64,000 bases of DNA from Nitrospirota bacterium (GTDB lineage: Bacteria; Nitrospirota; JACRHJ01), in NCBI GenBank assembly GCA_021784575.1, contig JAJYHX010000002.1:267819-331818 (forward strand), given 5' to 3'. Positions 51,300-64,000 of the stretch are shown piece by piece; the first letter of the stretch is position 1, and each line of letters opens with the position of its first letter. A program made the translations under genes and the position numbers. The notes under the pieces were generated by a model. The model was not told where the DNA came from. It made no database searches and saw nothing but the letters and a program-made list of their open reading frames with translations.

Positions 51300-53503
51300 T
51301 CACACATGCCACATTATCGCCTCGAAGTCTTCCGTCGGGACTTCCAGCGAGATATATCCCCGGTATGGCCATTTCTCAAGCTCGATATCGCCGCGCCGGA
51401 CTGTCACGAAAAAATCTATCTCGTTGCCGGGCATGGCCTGGATTACCTCGAACGGCATCGAAAGCTCGATTATCTCCCTTGCGGCAATGGACGCATATCT
51501 TGCGCGTTCCGATTCTTCGCCCTTGGAGACCTTCATCAACTCCGCCGCGACCTGGCCCTGCTCGGGGTTGATATTTATATCGAGCCGGTATGACGCGGGC
51601 TTGAGGAAATGCACGGAGAACGTGAGGTCTTTTATGTTCGAGTCGTTCAGGGCGCGGTTGCTGTCGAGCCTGACAAAGAGGTTCTTCAGGTCGAAGCCGT
51701 AGTAGATATGAGATATTACGCTCTCGGCCCGGTGCATGGTTCCTCCGGCCTGGCCGACGTCGTAATATCCGGCTGAGAGCCATTCGTAGTAGCTTGTTAC
51801 CTCGCCGTCGAGCGTGGGCGAGATAAACGCCGTAAGCTCGGCTGTCGGACGGCTCTTCCTGTCCTCCCGGATTATGGGTATAAAGAGATAGTCCGGCGGC
51901 GTCTTGCCGAGTATCACGTAGACGTTTATAAGGTGTTTCCGGAAGAGCTCGTCGAACTCGCGGTCGTTCTCGGAGGAGTGGTCGTCCCCGTACCACCAGC
52001 ACCAGTCGCTGCCCTCCGCAATGTAAATCTCTTCCCATGCGAGGCCAAGCTTTGCGGAATCTTCTTCCCCGCGCTCGAACTCCAGCAGGTCCTGCCTCGC
52101 CTTTGAGAGCGCGTCCCATGCCGCGTTGTCTTCCTCGTGGCCTATCCAGATATTGAAATTATGCCCTATCCACGAGCCGGGAAACAGCTTCGGGAGCTTC
52201 TGGATATCCTGAGCCTTAGATAGGTATCCGCCGATGGTCGTGCAATCGAATTGCTCCTCGCGCGAGAGTCTGTCGTAGAGCTGGTACAGAAAATCCCGTC
52301 CGTCGTTTCTGTAGTGTTCCCAGGCGTTCTCTCCGTCCAGAAGAATGGTCGCGGCGCCGCTTTGACCGCGGGCCTTCAGGTCGCTCCTTATACGGTTCAA
52401 GCGGTTTATAAAGTCGTCCACCGCGTTCTTCGGGTCCCATTTCGAGTATACGAAGCCGATAAGGTCGGAGAGCGCGTGATCCCGGAACATTATGTTCACG
52501 CCGCGTCCTTCGCTTAAGGCCCTGTAGCCGCGGTAGAGGATGTCCGGCTTCTTCGACACGCCGGAGAAGTCCCTGTCCAGGGCCGTATCGAGCGACTTCG
52601 CCAGGACTTCTTCGTCCGTGGCTATCCATTCGACACCCTCGTCCGCAAGAATCGGGATTATTTGCTCGCTTACGGAGCCTTCCGAGGGCCACATGCCTTT
52701 CGGCCTCTTCCCGAAAACGGCCTCAAAACGCGCGAGCGCCCGGCTGACCTGTGTCTTTGCGTCCTCCGGGTGCCGGAAGCGCATCGGGAGGGTTATGCCG
52801 GGGTTGGATACCCTGGCTATGTCGGTATCGCACAGAAGCGGCAGTATGGGGTGATAATACGGCGTAGCGGAAAGCTCAATCCTTCCCTCGTCCCAGAGCT
52901 CTTTGTATTCGGGGAGGATGAGACGCATTACCTGTTTCTGCTTGTTTATCACGCCCAGCTTCTCGTCCTCCGTGAAATCACGGCCCTTCGCTATAAGCCC
53001 TTTAAGAAACGGGTCGTTGTCCTTGAAGAGCGGGTCGAACCAGGCGAGGTTAAACCAGACCTGGAGGTCGAGAAAATCCTGGTCGGAAAAATATCTCGCC
53101 ATCCTGCCCAGCTCAAGGTCCGAGACGTCCCGTCCGCGCTTCAGGAGAAGCTCCCAGTAGCGCGCATAGGGCTTTATCATGTTGTCCCAGTTGGCGAGGA
53201 AGAAGTTCCGGAGGACGAATATTCTTTCGTTATTATCGAGCGAGGCGGCGGGTTTGAGGGAGTGGTCGAGATAAATTCCGCCGGCGTCGTTATCGCAGAG
53301 GTCGATTATCTGATCGATGAGGGAGGGGACCAAGTTGAAGTTCTGGCGCACGCGGGGAAATTCCCGGAGGATGTGCGCCATGTCGTAGTAGTCCTTGATG
53401 CCGTGCAGCCGCACCCAGGGCATGGCATACCGGCCCGTTACAAGGTCCTTGTAGTAAGGCTGGTGCATGTGCCAGAGGAAGATGACAGACAGCCTGTCGT
53501 CCA

Positions 53504-53507
<4 letters not shown>
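51300..53507 (-). CDS. GH57 glycoside hydrolase
   Basis: 735 residues of the amylopullulanase-like GH57 branch. LWHMHQPYYKD at the N-terminus, catalytic nucleophile Glu in WPSEGSVSEQ, acid Asp in LLDGENAWEHY. A C-terminal beta-rich region follows. Likely cuts alpha-glucans (storage glycogen) inside the cell, as no signal peptide is seen. Overlaps ftsB by 4 bases. Confidence 0.92.
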
Positions 53508-55122
<1,615 letters not shown>

Positions 55123-56541
55123 CTATTTTCCTATAAACTTCTCGCCTTCCTCCGCCAGTTCCGCCAGTTCGTCAGCCGAGTTCGCCTCCACGTAGAGCCG
55201 CACCACCGGCTCGGTGCCGGAGAGCCGCATCAGGAGCCACGAGCCGTCGTCCAGGACGAACTTGTGCCCGTCAATCGTGATGCTTTTGACCACCTTGCGC
55301 CCCGCGAAACTCTCAGGCGAGGAAGCAAGCCTTTCCTTAAGCCTCTCCTTCAGCGTATCCGTGAGATTTATATTGACCCGCCTCGTCAGCACCTTTCCCG
55401 TCTTCTCGAAGAGCCTCTCAAGCTGCTTCCTGAGCGGCATCCCTTCCCTGCATACCATCTCAAGCGCCAGCAGGCACGCGAGTATTCCGTCTTTCTCGGG
55501 CACGTGTCCCTTGATTGACATCCCCGCGCTCTCCTCGCCGCCGATTGCAATCTTGCCTTCAGAAATAAGCTCGCCTATGAACTTGAAGCCGACCGGGGTC
55601 TCGTAAACCTCACGCCCGTGAAGCTTCGCGACGCGGTCAACGAGATGTGTAGTGGCGACACTCCTGGCGGCCCCGCCCTGCCAGCCGCGAACCCGGCAAA
55701 GATAATCGAACGCAAGCGAGATAAGCTCGTTCGGCGTGATGAATTCACCATCCTCGTCAACGATGCCGAAACGGTCGGCATCGCCGTCCGTGGCAAGGCC
55801 GAGCTTGTAATCCCCGTCAACGACAATCCGGGTAAGCTCCTCCAGGTATTCCTCCGCAGGCTCCGGACGGTGCCCGCCGAAATACGGGTCGCGCCGGTCG
55901 TGCAGGACGGTAACCTCAATCCCGGCGCCCTTCAGGAGCTTGTCGAGATAGCCCCGCGCCGTGCCGTATATCGGGTCTACGGCAATCCTCGGCATCTTCT
56001 GCTGGATGACGGAGAAATCGATTATCTTCCGAAGCTGTTCCATGTAGGGTTTCAGGATTGAAATCTCTTCAATGAGTCCGCTATTCTTCGCCTCATCGAA
56101 AGAAATATCCTTCACCCTGGGACTGGCCATTAGGGCGTTTGCCCGGTCTTCTATTTCCTTTGTAGTCTCAGGGAGGGCAGGCCCGCCCCAGTCCGGAGAG
56201 AACTTTATGCCGCTGTATTCGGGGGGGTTATGCGATGCCGTGATGTTTATGCCGCCGGAGGTCTTTCTTCTGAGTATCTCGAAGGATACCGCGGGGGTGG
56301 GGCAGTCCCGGTCGGAGAAGAAGCATTTTATGCCGTTCGCCGCAAGAACCTGCGCGGCCCTCCTGGCGAAGCATTCGGACTGGAACCTGGTGTCGTATCC
56401 GACGACCATTCCTTTGGCCGCTTCGCCCTTGCCGTTGATATAATCCGCGATGGCCTGCGTGACTATCCGGACGTTATCGACCGTGAAGCCATCCGCGATG
56501 ATGTCCCGCCAGCCGGAAGTGCCGAACTTGATGTTGGTCAT
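55123..56541 (-). CDS. phosphoglucomutase/phosphomannomutase-type hexomutase
   Basis: 472 residues. Phospho-Ser in ITASHNPPEYSGIK, metal loop TDGDADRFG, sugar loop GGEESAGMSIKG and phosphate loop MRLSGTEPVVRLY. Interconverts hexose 1- and 6-phosphates for glycolysis and for the polysaccharide genes. Glucose versus mannose preference cannot be set by eye. Confidence 0.93.
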   Translation of the reverse strand: MTNIKFGTSGWRDIIADGFTVDNVRIVTQAIADYINGKGEAAKGMVVGYDTRFQSECFARRAAQVLAANGIKCFFSDRDCPTPAVSFEILRRKTSGGINITASHNPPEYSGIKFSPDWGGPALPETTKEIEDRANALMASPRVKDISFDEAKNSGLIEEISILKPYMEQLRKIIDFSVIQQKMPRIAVDPIYGTARGYLDKLLKGAGIEVTVLHDRRDPYFGGHRPEPAEEYLEELTRIVVDGDYKLGLATDGDADRFGIVDEDGEFITPNELISLAFDYLCRVRGWQGGAARSVATTHLVDRVAKLHGREVYETPVGFKFIGELISEGKIAIGGEESAGMSIKGHVPEKDGILACLLALEMVCREGMPLRKQLERLFEKTGKVLTRRVNINLTDTLKERLKERLASSPESFAGRKVVKSITIDGHKFVLDDGSWLLMRLSGTEPVVRLYVEANSADELAELAEEGEKFIGK

Positions 56542-56591
56542 TTATTCCTCGTGGGTTACAGGTATCGCAACGAGCGGCGCAACATCTTAAA

Positions 56592-56620
56592 TGTTTAGCA
56601 TAAATCGGGGGTTATGGCAA
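56592..56620 (-). promoter_or_regulatory. candidate promoter of the hexomutase-eno-ftsB-GH57 operon
   Basis: Minus-strand TTGCCA (56615-56620), 17 bases, TGC-TAAACA (56592-56597). Confidence 0.4.
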
Positions 56621-56639
56621 TGGCAAAAAGGAAAAAATA

Positions 56640-56674
56640 AAAAAACCCACCTCCGTTTTGTGGAGATGGGCTTT
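56640..56674 (-). terminator. intrinsic terminator of lpd
   Basis: GCCCATCTCC pairs with GGAGGTGGGT around a 7-base loop, followed on the minus strand by TTTTTTT. Confidence 0.75.
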
Positions 56675-56687
56675 ATGTTTTCAATAC

Positions 56688-58103
56688 TTATGCTTTCGGG
56701 GCAGGCGGTATGTGTATCGCCATGCCGTGGACATCCTCCATCGCTTCCATGACGGACTCGGCGAGAGTCGGGTGCGAGTGTATCGTCTCGGCGACCTGTT
56801 TCGTCGTAGCACCCATCGCCATCGCAATCGCGGCCTCGTGGATATAATCCGTCGAGTGCGCGCCCATTATGTGTACGCCAAGCACCTTGTCCGTATTCGC
56901 GTCCGCGATGACCTTCACCATGCCGGAGAGCTCGTTCATCGCCTGCGCCTTCCCAAGGCCCCGGAGCTGGAACTTCCCGGTCTTGACGGCGATTCCCTTT
57001 GCCTGCGCCTCATGCTCACGAAGGCCGACGGAGCCAATCTCCGGAAGCGTGAATATGCCCGCCGGGACGACCCTGTAGTCCATTTTCCGGACGTTCCCAT
57101 GCATGATGTTCTCCACGGCGCAAAGGCCCTCGGCGCTTGCCACGTGCGCGAGCATTATCCCGCCGACGACATCACCGATGGCGTATATCCCCGGCGCTTC
57201 CGTCTCCATGTATTCGTTCACGAGGACTTCGCCGCGCCTGCCGAGCTTCACGCCCGCCTCTTCGAGGCCGATGCCTTTGGAGTTTAGCGAGCGGCCAATG
57301 GAGACAAGCACCTGGTCTGAGACAACTTCCGCGCCTCCCTCCATGCTGGACGTAACGGTTCCGTCGGCGTTCACGACGACCTTCTCGATCTTCGCTCCGG
57401 TTATCAGCCTGATCTTCTTTTTCTTGAGTTCCCGCGCCATAAGCTCGGAGATGTCCGGGTCTTCAGTCGATAGGCATCTTGGCAGAAGCTCCACCATCGT
57501 TACCTCTTCCGCGCCCATGACCTTGAAAATGCAGGCGAACTCGCAGCCGATGACGCCTGCGCCGACGATGAGTATGCGCCCGGGAACCTTAGAGAAGCAT
57601 ATGGCGTCGTCGCTTGAGATTATGTGCTCGTGGTCGAATTTGAATGTCGGGATTTCTGCGGGAGACGAGCCCGTGGCGACAATTATGTTGTCCGCCTCGA
57701 CCGTCCTTCTCCCGGAGCCGTCTTTCAGCGCAACCTCAATCTTCTTGTTTGTCAGAAACTTTCCGCGGCCCTCGATAAGCTCTATGCCGTGGGTCTTGAA
57801 CAGGCCCTTTATGCCCTTTACGAGCGTCTGGACGACCTTCCCCTGTCGCTCCATTATCTTCGGGATATTGAGTTTCGCCCCGCCCTCGACTTCTATGCCA
57901 AAACTGGCCGCTTCCCTGATTTTCTCGTAAACCTCCGCCGTGGCAACAAGCGTCTTCGTCGGTATGCAGCCGCGATTCAGGCACGTCCCGCCGACCTCGA
58001 CATCCTCTATTACCGTAACCTTCGCCCCAAGCTGGGCCGCCCTGATAGCCGCCACGTATCCGCCCGGCCCGGCTCCCAAGATAGCAATTCTTTTATCTGG
58101 CAT
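56688..58103 (-). CDS. lpd: dihydrolipoyl dehydrogenase
   Basis: 471 residues. FAD motif ILGAGPGGYVAAIRAAQLG, redox-active GGTCLNRGCIPTK, NAD motif ILIVGAGVIGCEFA, and C-terminal HSHPTLAE. Reoxidises lipoyl groups; with gcvH next to it, glycine cleavage is the likely role. The P and T proteins are outside the window. Confidence 0.96.
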   Translation of the reverse strand: MPDKRIAILGAGPGGYVAAIRAAQLGAKVTVIEDVEVGGTCLNRGCIPTKTLVATAEVYEKIREAASFGIEVEGGAKLNIPKIMERQGKVVQTLVKGIKGLFKTHGIELIEGRGKFLTNKKIEVALKDGSGRRTVEADNIIVATGSSPAEIPTFKFDHEHIISSDDAICFSKVPGRILIVGAGVIGCEFACIFKVMGAEEVTMVELLPRCLSTEDPDISELMARELKKKKIRLITGAKIEKVVVNADGTVTSSMEGGAEVVSDQVLVSIGRSLNSKGIGLEEAGVKLGRRGEVLVNEYMETEAPGIYAIGDVVGGIMLAHVASAEGLCAVENIMHGNVRKMDYRVVPAGIFTLPEIGSVGLREHEAQAKGIAVKTGKFQLRGLGKAQAMNELSGMVKVIADANTDKVLGVHIMGAHSTDYIHEAAIAMAMGATTKQVAETIHSHPTLAESVMEAMEDVHGMAIHIPPAPKA

Positions 58104-58128
58104 TTCCTACCCTCCTCTATAGAAAAAA

Positions 58129-58156
58129 CCTGGATTCCCGTTTTCACGGGAATGAC
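58129..58156. repeat. GGATTCCCG...CGGGAATGAC repeat
   Basis: Stem GATTCCCGT/ACGGGAATGA; GTCATTCC family in reverse orientation. Confidence 0.65.
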
Positions 58157-58184
58157 CGTTGTAAAAGATTCCTCCCCGCGTATT

Positions 58185-58218
58185 AAAAAAGAAAAAGGGA
58201 GCGAAAAGCTCCCCTTTA
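58185..58218 (-). terminator. intrinsic terminator of gcvH
   Basis: AAGGGGAGC and GCTCCCTT arms with a TTTTC loop, then TTTTCTTTTTT on the minus strand. Confidence 0.7.
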
Positions 58219-58238
58219 AGCTGCCTGCAAAGTCTCCC

Positions 58239-58622
58239 CTACTTGTTCTCTTCGACGAACTTGCCGTATTCTTCCGCATCCATGAGGGAGCCGGCCTCCT
58301 TGGCGTTGTCCATCTCTATTACAACAATCCAGCCCTTGCCGTAAGGGTCCTCGTTTATGGTCTCCGGCGTGTCTTCGAGCTCGGTATTCACCTTGGCAAT
58401 CGTGCCGGATACCGGGCTTATCACGGAAGACGTGGCCTTGGTGGACTCTATCTCGCCTATCTCGCCGTCCGCATCGACAGACGAATCGATGTCCGGGAGA
58501 TCGACATACACGATGTCTCCCAGCGACTCCTGCGCATAATCCGTAATCCCGACGGTAGCCCTGTTTCCGTCGATCTTTACCCACGAATGCTCCTTGTGGT
58601 ATTTCAGGTCTTCAGGGTTCAT
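58239..58622 (-). CDS. gcvH: glycine cleavage system H protein
   Basis: 127 residues. Lipoylated Lys in IGEIESTKATSS; HKEHSWVKI N-terminus; GKGWIVVIEM. Carries the aminomethyl group between P, T and L proteins. AGGTGAGAG precedes the ATG. Confidence 0.95.
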   Translation of the reverse strand: MNPEDLKYHKEHSWVKIDGNRATVGITDYAQESLGDIVYVDLPDIDSSVDADGEIGEIESTKATSSVISPVSGTIAKVNTELEDTPETINEDPYGKGWIVVIEMDNAKEAGSLMDAEEYGKFVEENK

Positions 58623-58706
58623 TCTCTCACCTCCGCAGAGTGCAGTAATATAGCCATTATGGATTCGTATAAAGTCCGTAAATAATATCTACGGGTTTTT
58701 TTAAAG

Positions 58707-60545
<1,839 letters not shown>

Positions 60546-60546
<1 letters not shown>

Positions 60547-61250
60547 TACTCCCCCAGATACGCCTTCCTGACCTTCTCGTTCTCCAGTAGTTCTTTCGCC
60601 GGGCCTTCGAGGGTTATCCGGCCGGTCTCAAGGACGTAGGCGCGGTCTGCGAGGTTCAGGGCGGCCCTGGCGTTCTGCTCGACAAGCAGCACGGTAACGC
60701 CACGGCGGTTGATGTCCTTTATAATCTTGAAAATCTTCGTAACGACAATCGGCGCAAGGCCGAGCGAAGGCTCGTCGAGAAGCAGCAGCTTCGGGCTGGA
60801 CATGAGCGCGCGGCCAATGGCCAGCATCTGCTGTTCGCCGCCGGAGAGTGTCCCGCCCCGCTGTGAGCGCCGCTCCCGGAGCACGGGAAAGAGGTCGTAA
60901 ACCTCGTTTAAATTCTTCTCCGCGAGCGCCTTGTCCCTGATTGTGAACGCGCCCATATCCAGGTTCTCCCGTACCGTGAGGCGGGAGAAAATCCTGCGCC
61001 CTTCCGGGACCTGGGAGAGGCCCAGCCTGACAATCTCGTGCGGGGGCAGGCCGTCTATCCGCTTGCCGTTATACGTGATGCTGCCTCCGCCCGGTTTGTT
61101 CACGCCGGAGACGGCCATAAGAGTGGTGGATTTCCCCGCGCCGTTTGCGCCAAGAAGCGATACGACCTCGCCCACCCTGACCGAAAGCGATACGCCCTTC
61201 AGCGCCTCTATCGGACCGTAAAACACGCGCACGCCATCGAGCTCAAGCAT
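60546..61250 (-). CDS. livF: branched-chain amino acid ABC transporter ATPase LivF-like
   Basis: 234 residues. Walker A LLGANGAGKSTTL, signature LSGGEQQMLAIGRALM, Walker B LLLLDEPSLGLAP. Partner of LivG. The permeases and binding protein are not in this window. Confidence 0.92.
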
Positions 61251-62019
61251 CGGCGGCCTCTTTGCCGAGATATGCCTCGACGACCTTCGGGTCTCTCCGA
61301 ATCTCCGACGGAGCGCCCTCGGCGATTTTCACCCCGTGATCCAGCACCGCAACCTTGTCCGATATACCCATCACGACCTTCATGTCGTGTTCTATCAGGA
61401 GTATCGCGATTCCCATGTCGCGTATGCGTCCGATAAGCGTAATCAGCTCCGCGCTCTCCTGCGGGTTCATGCCCGCCGCGGGTTCGTCGAGGAGCAAAAG
61501 CTTCGGCTTCGCCGCAAGCGCGCGCGCGATTTCAAGGCGCCTCTGGTATCCATAAGGAAGGTTCCGCGCCCACTCGTCCCTTGCGTCGATAAGCCCCACG
61601 AACCTGAGGATGTTCAGGGCGTTCCCGGTCATCTCCCGCTCTTCCTCGCGCACGGAAGGCGTCCTCAGAACCGCGCCGACAATGCCTGATTTCGTCCGGC
61701 AGTGCTGTCCTACAAGGACGTTCTCCATAGCGGTCATCTCGGCAAACAACCGGATGTTCTGGAACGTGCGGGCCATGCCGAGCGCGGTAATCCTGTGCGG
61801 CGGCAGGCCGGTTATGTCCTTCGTCTCGAACACGATATGTCCGGAAGTCGGAGCCGTCACGCCGGTAACGCAGTTGAAAAACGTCGTCTTGCCCGCGCCG
61901 TTCGGGCCGATAAGACCGACTATTTCCTTGTGCCCGATACGGAGGTGTATGTCTTCGAGCGCCCGGAGGCCGCCGAAGGTCTTGGTAAGGCTTGAGGCAG
62001 ATAGCAGACAGTCGTTCAT
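61243..62019 (-). CDS. livG: branched-chain amino acid ABC transporter ATPase LivG-like
   Basis: 258 residues. GLIGPNGAGKTTFFNCVTGV, the weak signature LPYGYQRRLEIARAL, and LLLLDEPAAGMNP. Longer mid-segment with CRTKSGIVGA is typical of LivG. Overlaps livF by 8 bases. Confidence 0.92.
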   Translation of the reverse strand: MNDCLLSASSLTKTFGGLRALEDIHLRIGHKEIVGLIGPNGAGKTTFFNCVTGVTAPTSGHIVFETKDITGLPPHRITALGMARTFQNIRLFAEMTAMENVLVGQHCRTKSGIVGAVLRTPSVREEEREMTGNALNILRFVGLIDARDEWARNLPYGYQRRLEIARALAAKPKLLLLDEPAAGMNPQESAELITLIGRIRDMGIAILLIEHDMKVVMGISDKVAVLDHGVKIAEGAPSEIRRDPKVVEAYLGKEAADA

Positions 62020-62027
62020 AAAGAAAG

Positions 62028-62690
62028 CTATTCCCTTACGGGGGGATTTGCGAGGAACTCGTCACGGCACTCCGGCGCGCCTTTTATTACCACCCTCCGG
62101 CCCTGCACGGAGAGCCTCCCTTCGGCAAAAAGCCTTACCGCCTCAGGATATATGCGGTGTTCCTGTTTAAGTATTCTCGCCGCAAGTGAGTCTTCCGTGT
62201 CGTCCTGCAATACCGGCACAACCGCCTGGATGATTATCGGGCCCGTATCCATACCCGCGTCCACAAAATGGACGGTGCAGCCGGAAAATCTTGCTCCGTG
62301 CTCGATTGCCTTCCTCTGAACATGCAGGCCGGGAAACGACGGCAGGAGCGCGGGGTGTATGTTTATGATTTTTTTTGGAAATTCCTCGACAAGGACGGGA
62401 GAGACGATCCTCATGTATCCGGCGAGAAGCACAAGGTTAACTTCGTGTTTTTTCAGGGTTTCGACGATTTTCCCGTCGTAATCTTCGCGTTTCTGAAAGA
62501 CCTTAGGGTCTATAACCTCAGCCGCTATAAGGTTTTTTCGCGCTCTTTCGAGGGCGTAGGCGTCTTTTACGTCGGATATGCATACCGCTATTTTTGCATT
62601 GATTTTCCCGGCAGTTACGGCGTCAATAATGGCCTGAAAATTGGATCCGCGCCCGCTTGCCAGGACGCCTATTTTAAGCTCCTCAGCCAC
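62028..62690 (-). CDS. purN: phosphoribosylglycinamide formyltransferase
   Basis: 220 residues. [10 protein letters not shown] at the N-terminus and the catalytic [12 protein letters not shown] with the following [18 protein letters not shown]. Third step of purine synthesis. Overlaps purM by 8 bases. Confidence 0.95.
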   Translation of the reverse strand: MAEELKIGVLASGRGSNFQAIIDAVTAGKINAKIAVCISDVKDAYALERARKNLIAAEVIDPKVFQKREDYDGKIVETLKKHEVNLVLLAGYMRIVSPVLVEEFPKKIINIHPALLPSFPGLHVQRKAIEHGARFSGCTVHFVDAGMDTGPIIIQAVVPVLQDDTEDSLAARILKQEHRIYPEAVRLFAEGRLSVQGRRVVIKGAPECRDEFLANPPVRE

Positions 62691-63717
62691 TATATTCCAC
62701 CCCTTTTTCGCCCGCGATTATTCTGCCCATGACATATGTCTTCTCGCCCAACGCCGCCGCTTTCTTGGCGAAGGATTCCGCCTCATCAGCGCCAATAACC
62801 GCAATCATCCCAATCCCCATATTGAAATCCCGGAACATCTCGGCCTCGTCCACGCGGCCCTTCTCACGGATAAAATCAAACACCGGCGGGATGTCCCAAC
62901 TGCCCTTTCGGATTCTCGCGCGGCAACCGTCAGGGAACACCCGCGGCAGGTTCTCCGTAATCCCGCCGCCGGTGATATGCGCAAGGCCCTTTATATCGAA
63001 TTCGTCCATCAGGGCGAGGACGTTTTTTACATATATCCGTGTCGGCGTGAGGAGTTCGTCCGCAACAGTTTTGCCAAGTTCCGGGACGTGCGAATCTATC
63101 TTCAGACCCGCCGCATCAAAGAAGACCTTGCGCGCGAGCGAGTAGCCGTTAGAATGCAGGCCGGACGACGCAAGGCCGACGAGGACGTCTCCGGGCCTTA
63201 TTCTGCTCCCGTCTATCATTTTTGTCCTGTCCACTATCCCCACGGCGAACCCGGCCAGGTCATACTCTCCATCGGCGTAGAAGCCCGGCATCTCCGCCGT
63301 CTCGCCGCCGATGAGCGCGCACCCGGCCTGTCTGCACCCTTCGGCAATCCCGGAAACAACCTTTGCGTGTTTTTCCGGTTCCAGCTTCCCGCACGCGAAG
63401 TAGTCGAGGAAGAAGAGCGGCTCCGCGCCCGTTACGAGGATGTCGTTTACGGACATGGCGACGAGGTCTATGCCCACGGTGTCGTGCCTGTCGGCCATGA
63501 ACGCGGCCCTAAGCTTCGTGCCGACGCCGTCCGTGCCGGAGACAAGGACGGGTTCCTTGTAGCCGCCCTTCAGCCCGAACAGCCCGCCGAAGCCGCCGAT
63601 GTCCGTCAATACCTCCGGCCTGAACGTGGACTTCACGAAGGGCTTTATCAGCTCCACAAATCTGTTCCCCGCGTCTATGTCCACGCCCGCGGATTTGTAG
63701 GTCAGTTTATCGGTCAT
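62683..63717 (-). CDS. purM: phosphoribosylformylglycinamidine cyclo-ligase
   Basis: 344 residues. [45 protein letters not shown], and [11 protein letters not shown]. Fifth step of purine synthesis. AAAGG precedes the ATG. Confidence 0.96.
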   Translation of the reverse strand: MTDKLTYKSAGVDIDAGNRFVELIKPFVKSTFRPEVLTDIGGFGGLFGLKGGYKEPVLVSGTDGVGTKLRAAFMADRHDTVGIDLVAMSVNDILVTGAEPLFFLDYFACGKLEPEKHAKVVSGIAEGCRQAGCALIGGETAEMPGFYADGEYDLAGFAVGIVDRTKMIDGSRIRPGDVLVGLASSGLHSNGYSLARKVFFDAAGLKIDSHVPELGKTVADELLTPTRIYVKNVLALMDEFDIKGLAHITGGGITENLPRVFPDGCRARIRKGSWDIPPVFDFIREKGRVDEAEMFRDFNMGIGMIAVIGADEAESFAKKAAALGEKTYVMGRIIAGEKGVEYSG

Positions 63718-63727
63718 AATACCTTTC

Positions 63728-63877
63728 TTAAACTTGCTTGTTGAGAAGGAACTCTTTCTTTAGACCACATTCAGGACAATTTAATATATCCATATTATTG
63801 ACTCTTCCGCATGTGCAAGTCCAAGTTAGCGATGGCATTAGTCTTCTCAAATCATCCAATTTTTTATTTATATTCAC
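63728..63877 (-). pseudogene. C-terminal zinc-ribbon fragment cut by an insertion sequence
   Basis: About 48 residues (KKLDDLRRLMPSLTWTCTCG, then a CPECG pair), a CTCG/CPEC ribbon followed by [11 protein letters not shown]. Upstream the frame enters the insertion sequence. It may be the tail of a larger protein or a tiny gene starting at MPSL. Confidence 0.55.
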
Positions 63878-63879
63878 TA

Positions 63880-64000
63880 CTGTCCGGTAAAAGTTAAAAA
63901 GGCATGGCCGTAAACCTCGATTTGTTGGATAATGGAGTTTGCGAGAACCCGTTACCAGCAAGGAGGTTTAGGCCATGCCCAGGCTTGGAACGATATTTTC
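63880..64000 (+). mobile_element. left end of an insertion sequence (runs off the window)
   Basis: CTGTCCGGTAAAAGTTAAAA at the left boundary is typical of IS4/IS1634-like termini. About 95 bases later an AAGGAGG site and an ATG open the transposase. Confidence 0.65.
63975..64000 (+). CDS. transposase, N-terminus only
   Basis: Begins MPRLGTIF with AAGGAGG at 63960-63966; the rest lies outside the window. Family assignment is tentative. Confidence 0.55.

Overview
This is a GC-rich, gene-dense chromosomal window from an uncultured-type Gram-negative bacterium, most like the anaerobic, cytochrome-rich lineages formerly called Deltaproteobacteria or the Nitrospirota relatives. The lifestyle call is inference. 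It rests on a four-subunit pyruvate:ferredoxin oxidoreductase, two seven-haem c-type cytochromes, a Rieske/split cytochrome b complex, an MglA-type GTPase, radical SAM/B12-type enzymes and GH57 glucan metabolism. The species cannot be named from the sequence alone.

Layout. 1-6.4 kb: hsp20, a secreted Pro/His/Arg-rich protein, murI, a DpnI-like restriction gene fused by overlap to a truncated GATC-type methylase gene, a GerMN/amidase pair, a seven-haem cytochrome and a cupin. 6.4-13.3 kb: porCDAB, recR-ybaB-dnaX, SRP RNA, two tRNA-Ser genes and a candidate small RNA. 13.3-17.1 kb: a Mor-like regulator, a polyprenyl diphosphate synthase, AMMECR1, Rieske/cytochrome b/subunit IV and a GYD protein. 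17.1-35.1 kb: a long minus-strand surface-polysaccharide region (GT2 and GT-C glycosyltransferases, an Alg13/Alg14-like pair, radical SAM proteins, methyltransferases, a flippase-like protein, YfhO and DUF2142 proteins) with several genes broken by internal deletions. 35.2-48.8 kb: rsmD, a secreted protein, a repeat-filled 0.9 kb intergenic region, nitroreductase, queH, ruvB, peroxiredoxin, ruvA, ruvC, yebC, a giant-tailed MglA, PBP1A, prmA and argS. 48.9-64 kb: a beta-helix/FN3/heptahaem surface protein, GH57, ftsB, eno, a phosphohexomutase, lpd, gcvH, bioD, a SIR2-like gene, livF, livG, purN, purM and the start of an insertion sequence.

How the parts work together. PorCDAB makes or consumes acetyl-CoA with reduced ferredoxin. 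The quinol-oxidising bc-type module and the multihaem cytochromes would carry electrons across the envelope. Lpd and GcvH belong to glycine cleavage. Eno, the hexomutase and GH57 handle glycolytic and glucan carbon. RuvABC, RecR, DnaX, YbaB and YebC form replication/recombination housekeeping. The glycosyltransferase region builds and decorates envelope polysaccharide on polyprenyl carriers.

The most notable features are: (1) a DpnI-type methyl-directed endonuclease whose start overlaps the end of a DpnA-like methylase cut off after its DPPY motif; (2) several families of short palindromic repeats that sit between genes, are inserted in frame into rsmD and prmA, and seem to supply start regions or C-termini to other genes; (3) a SIR2-like, AT-richer gene lodged without spacing between livF and bioD; (4) the beta-helix/FN3/seven-haem fusion; (5) two genes (PBP1A and rsmD) whose -10 boxes lie 6 bases before the ATG, suggesting leaderless mRNAs; (6) a candidate ~120-nt small RNA with its own promoter and terminator; (7) parallel internal deletions in the polysaccharide region.
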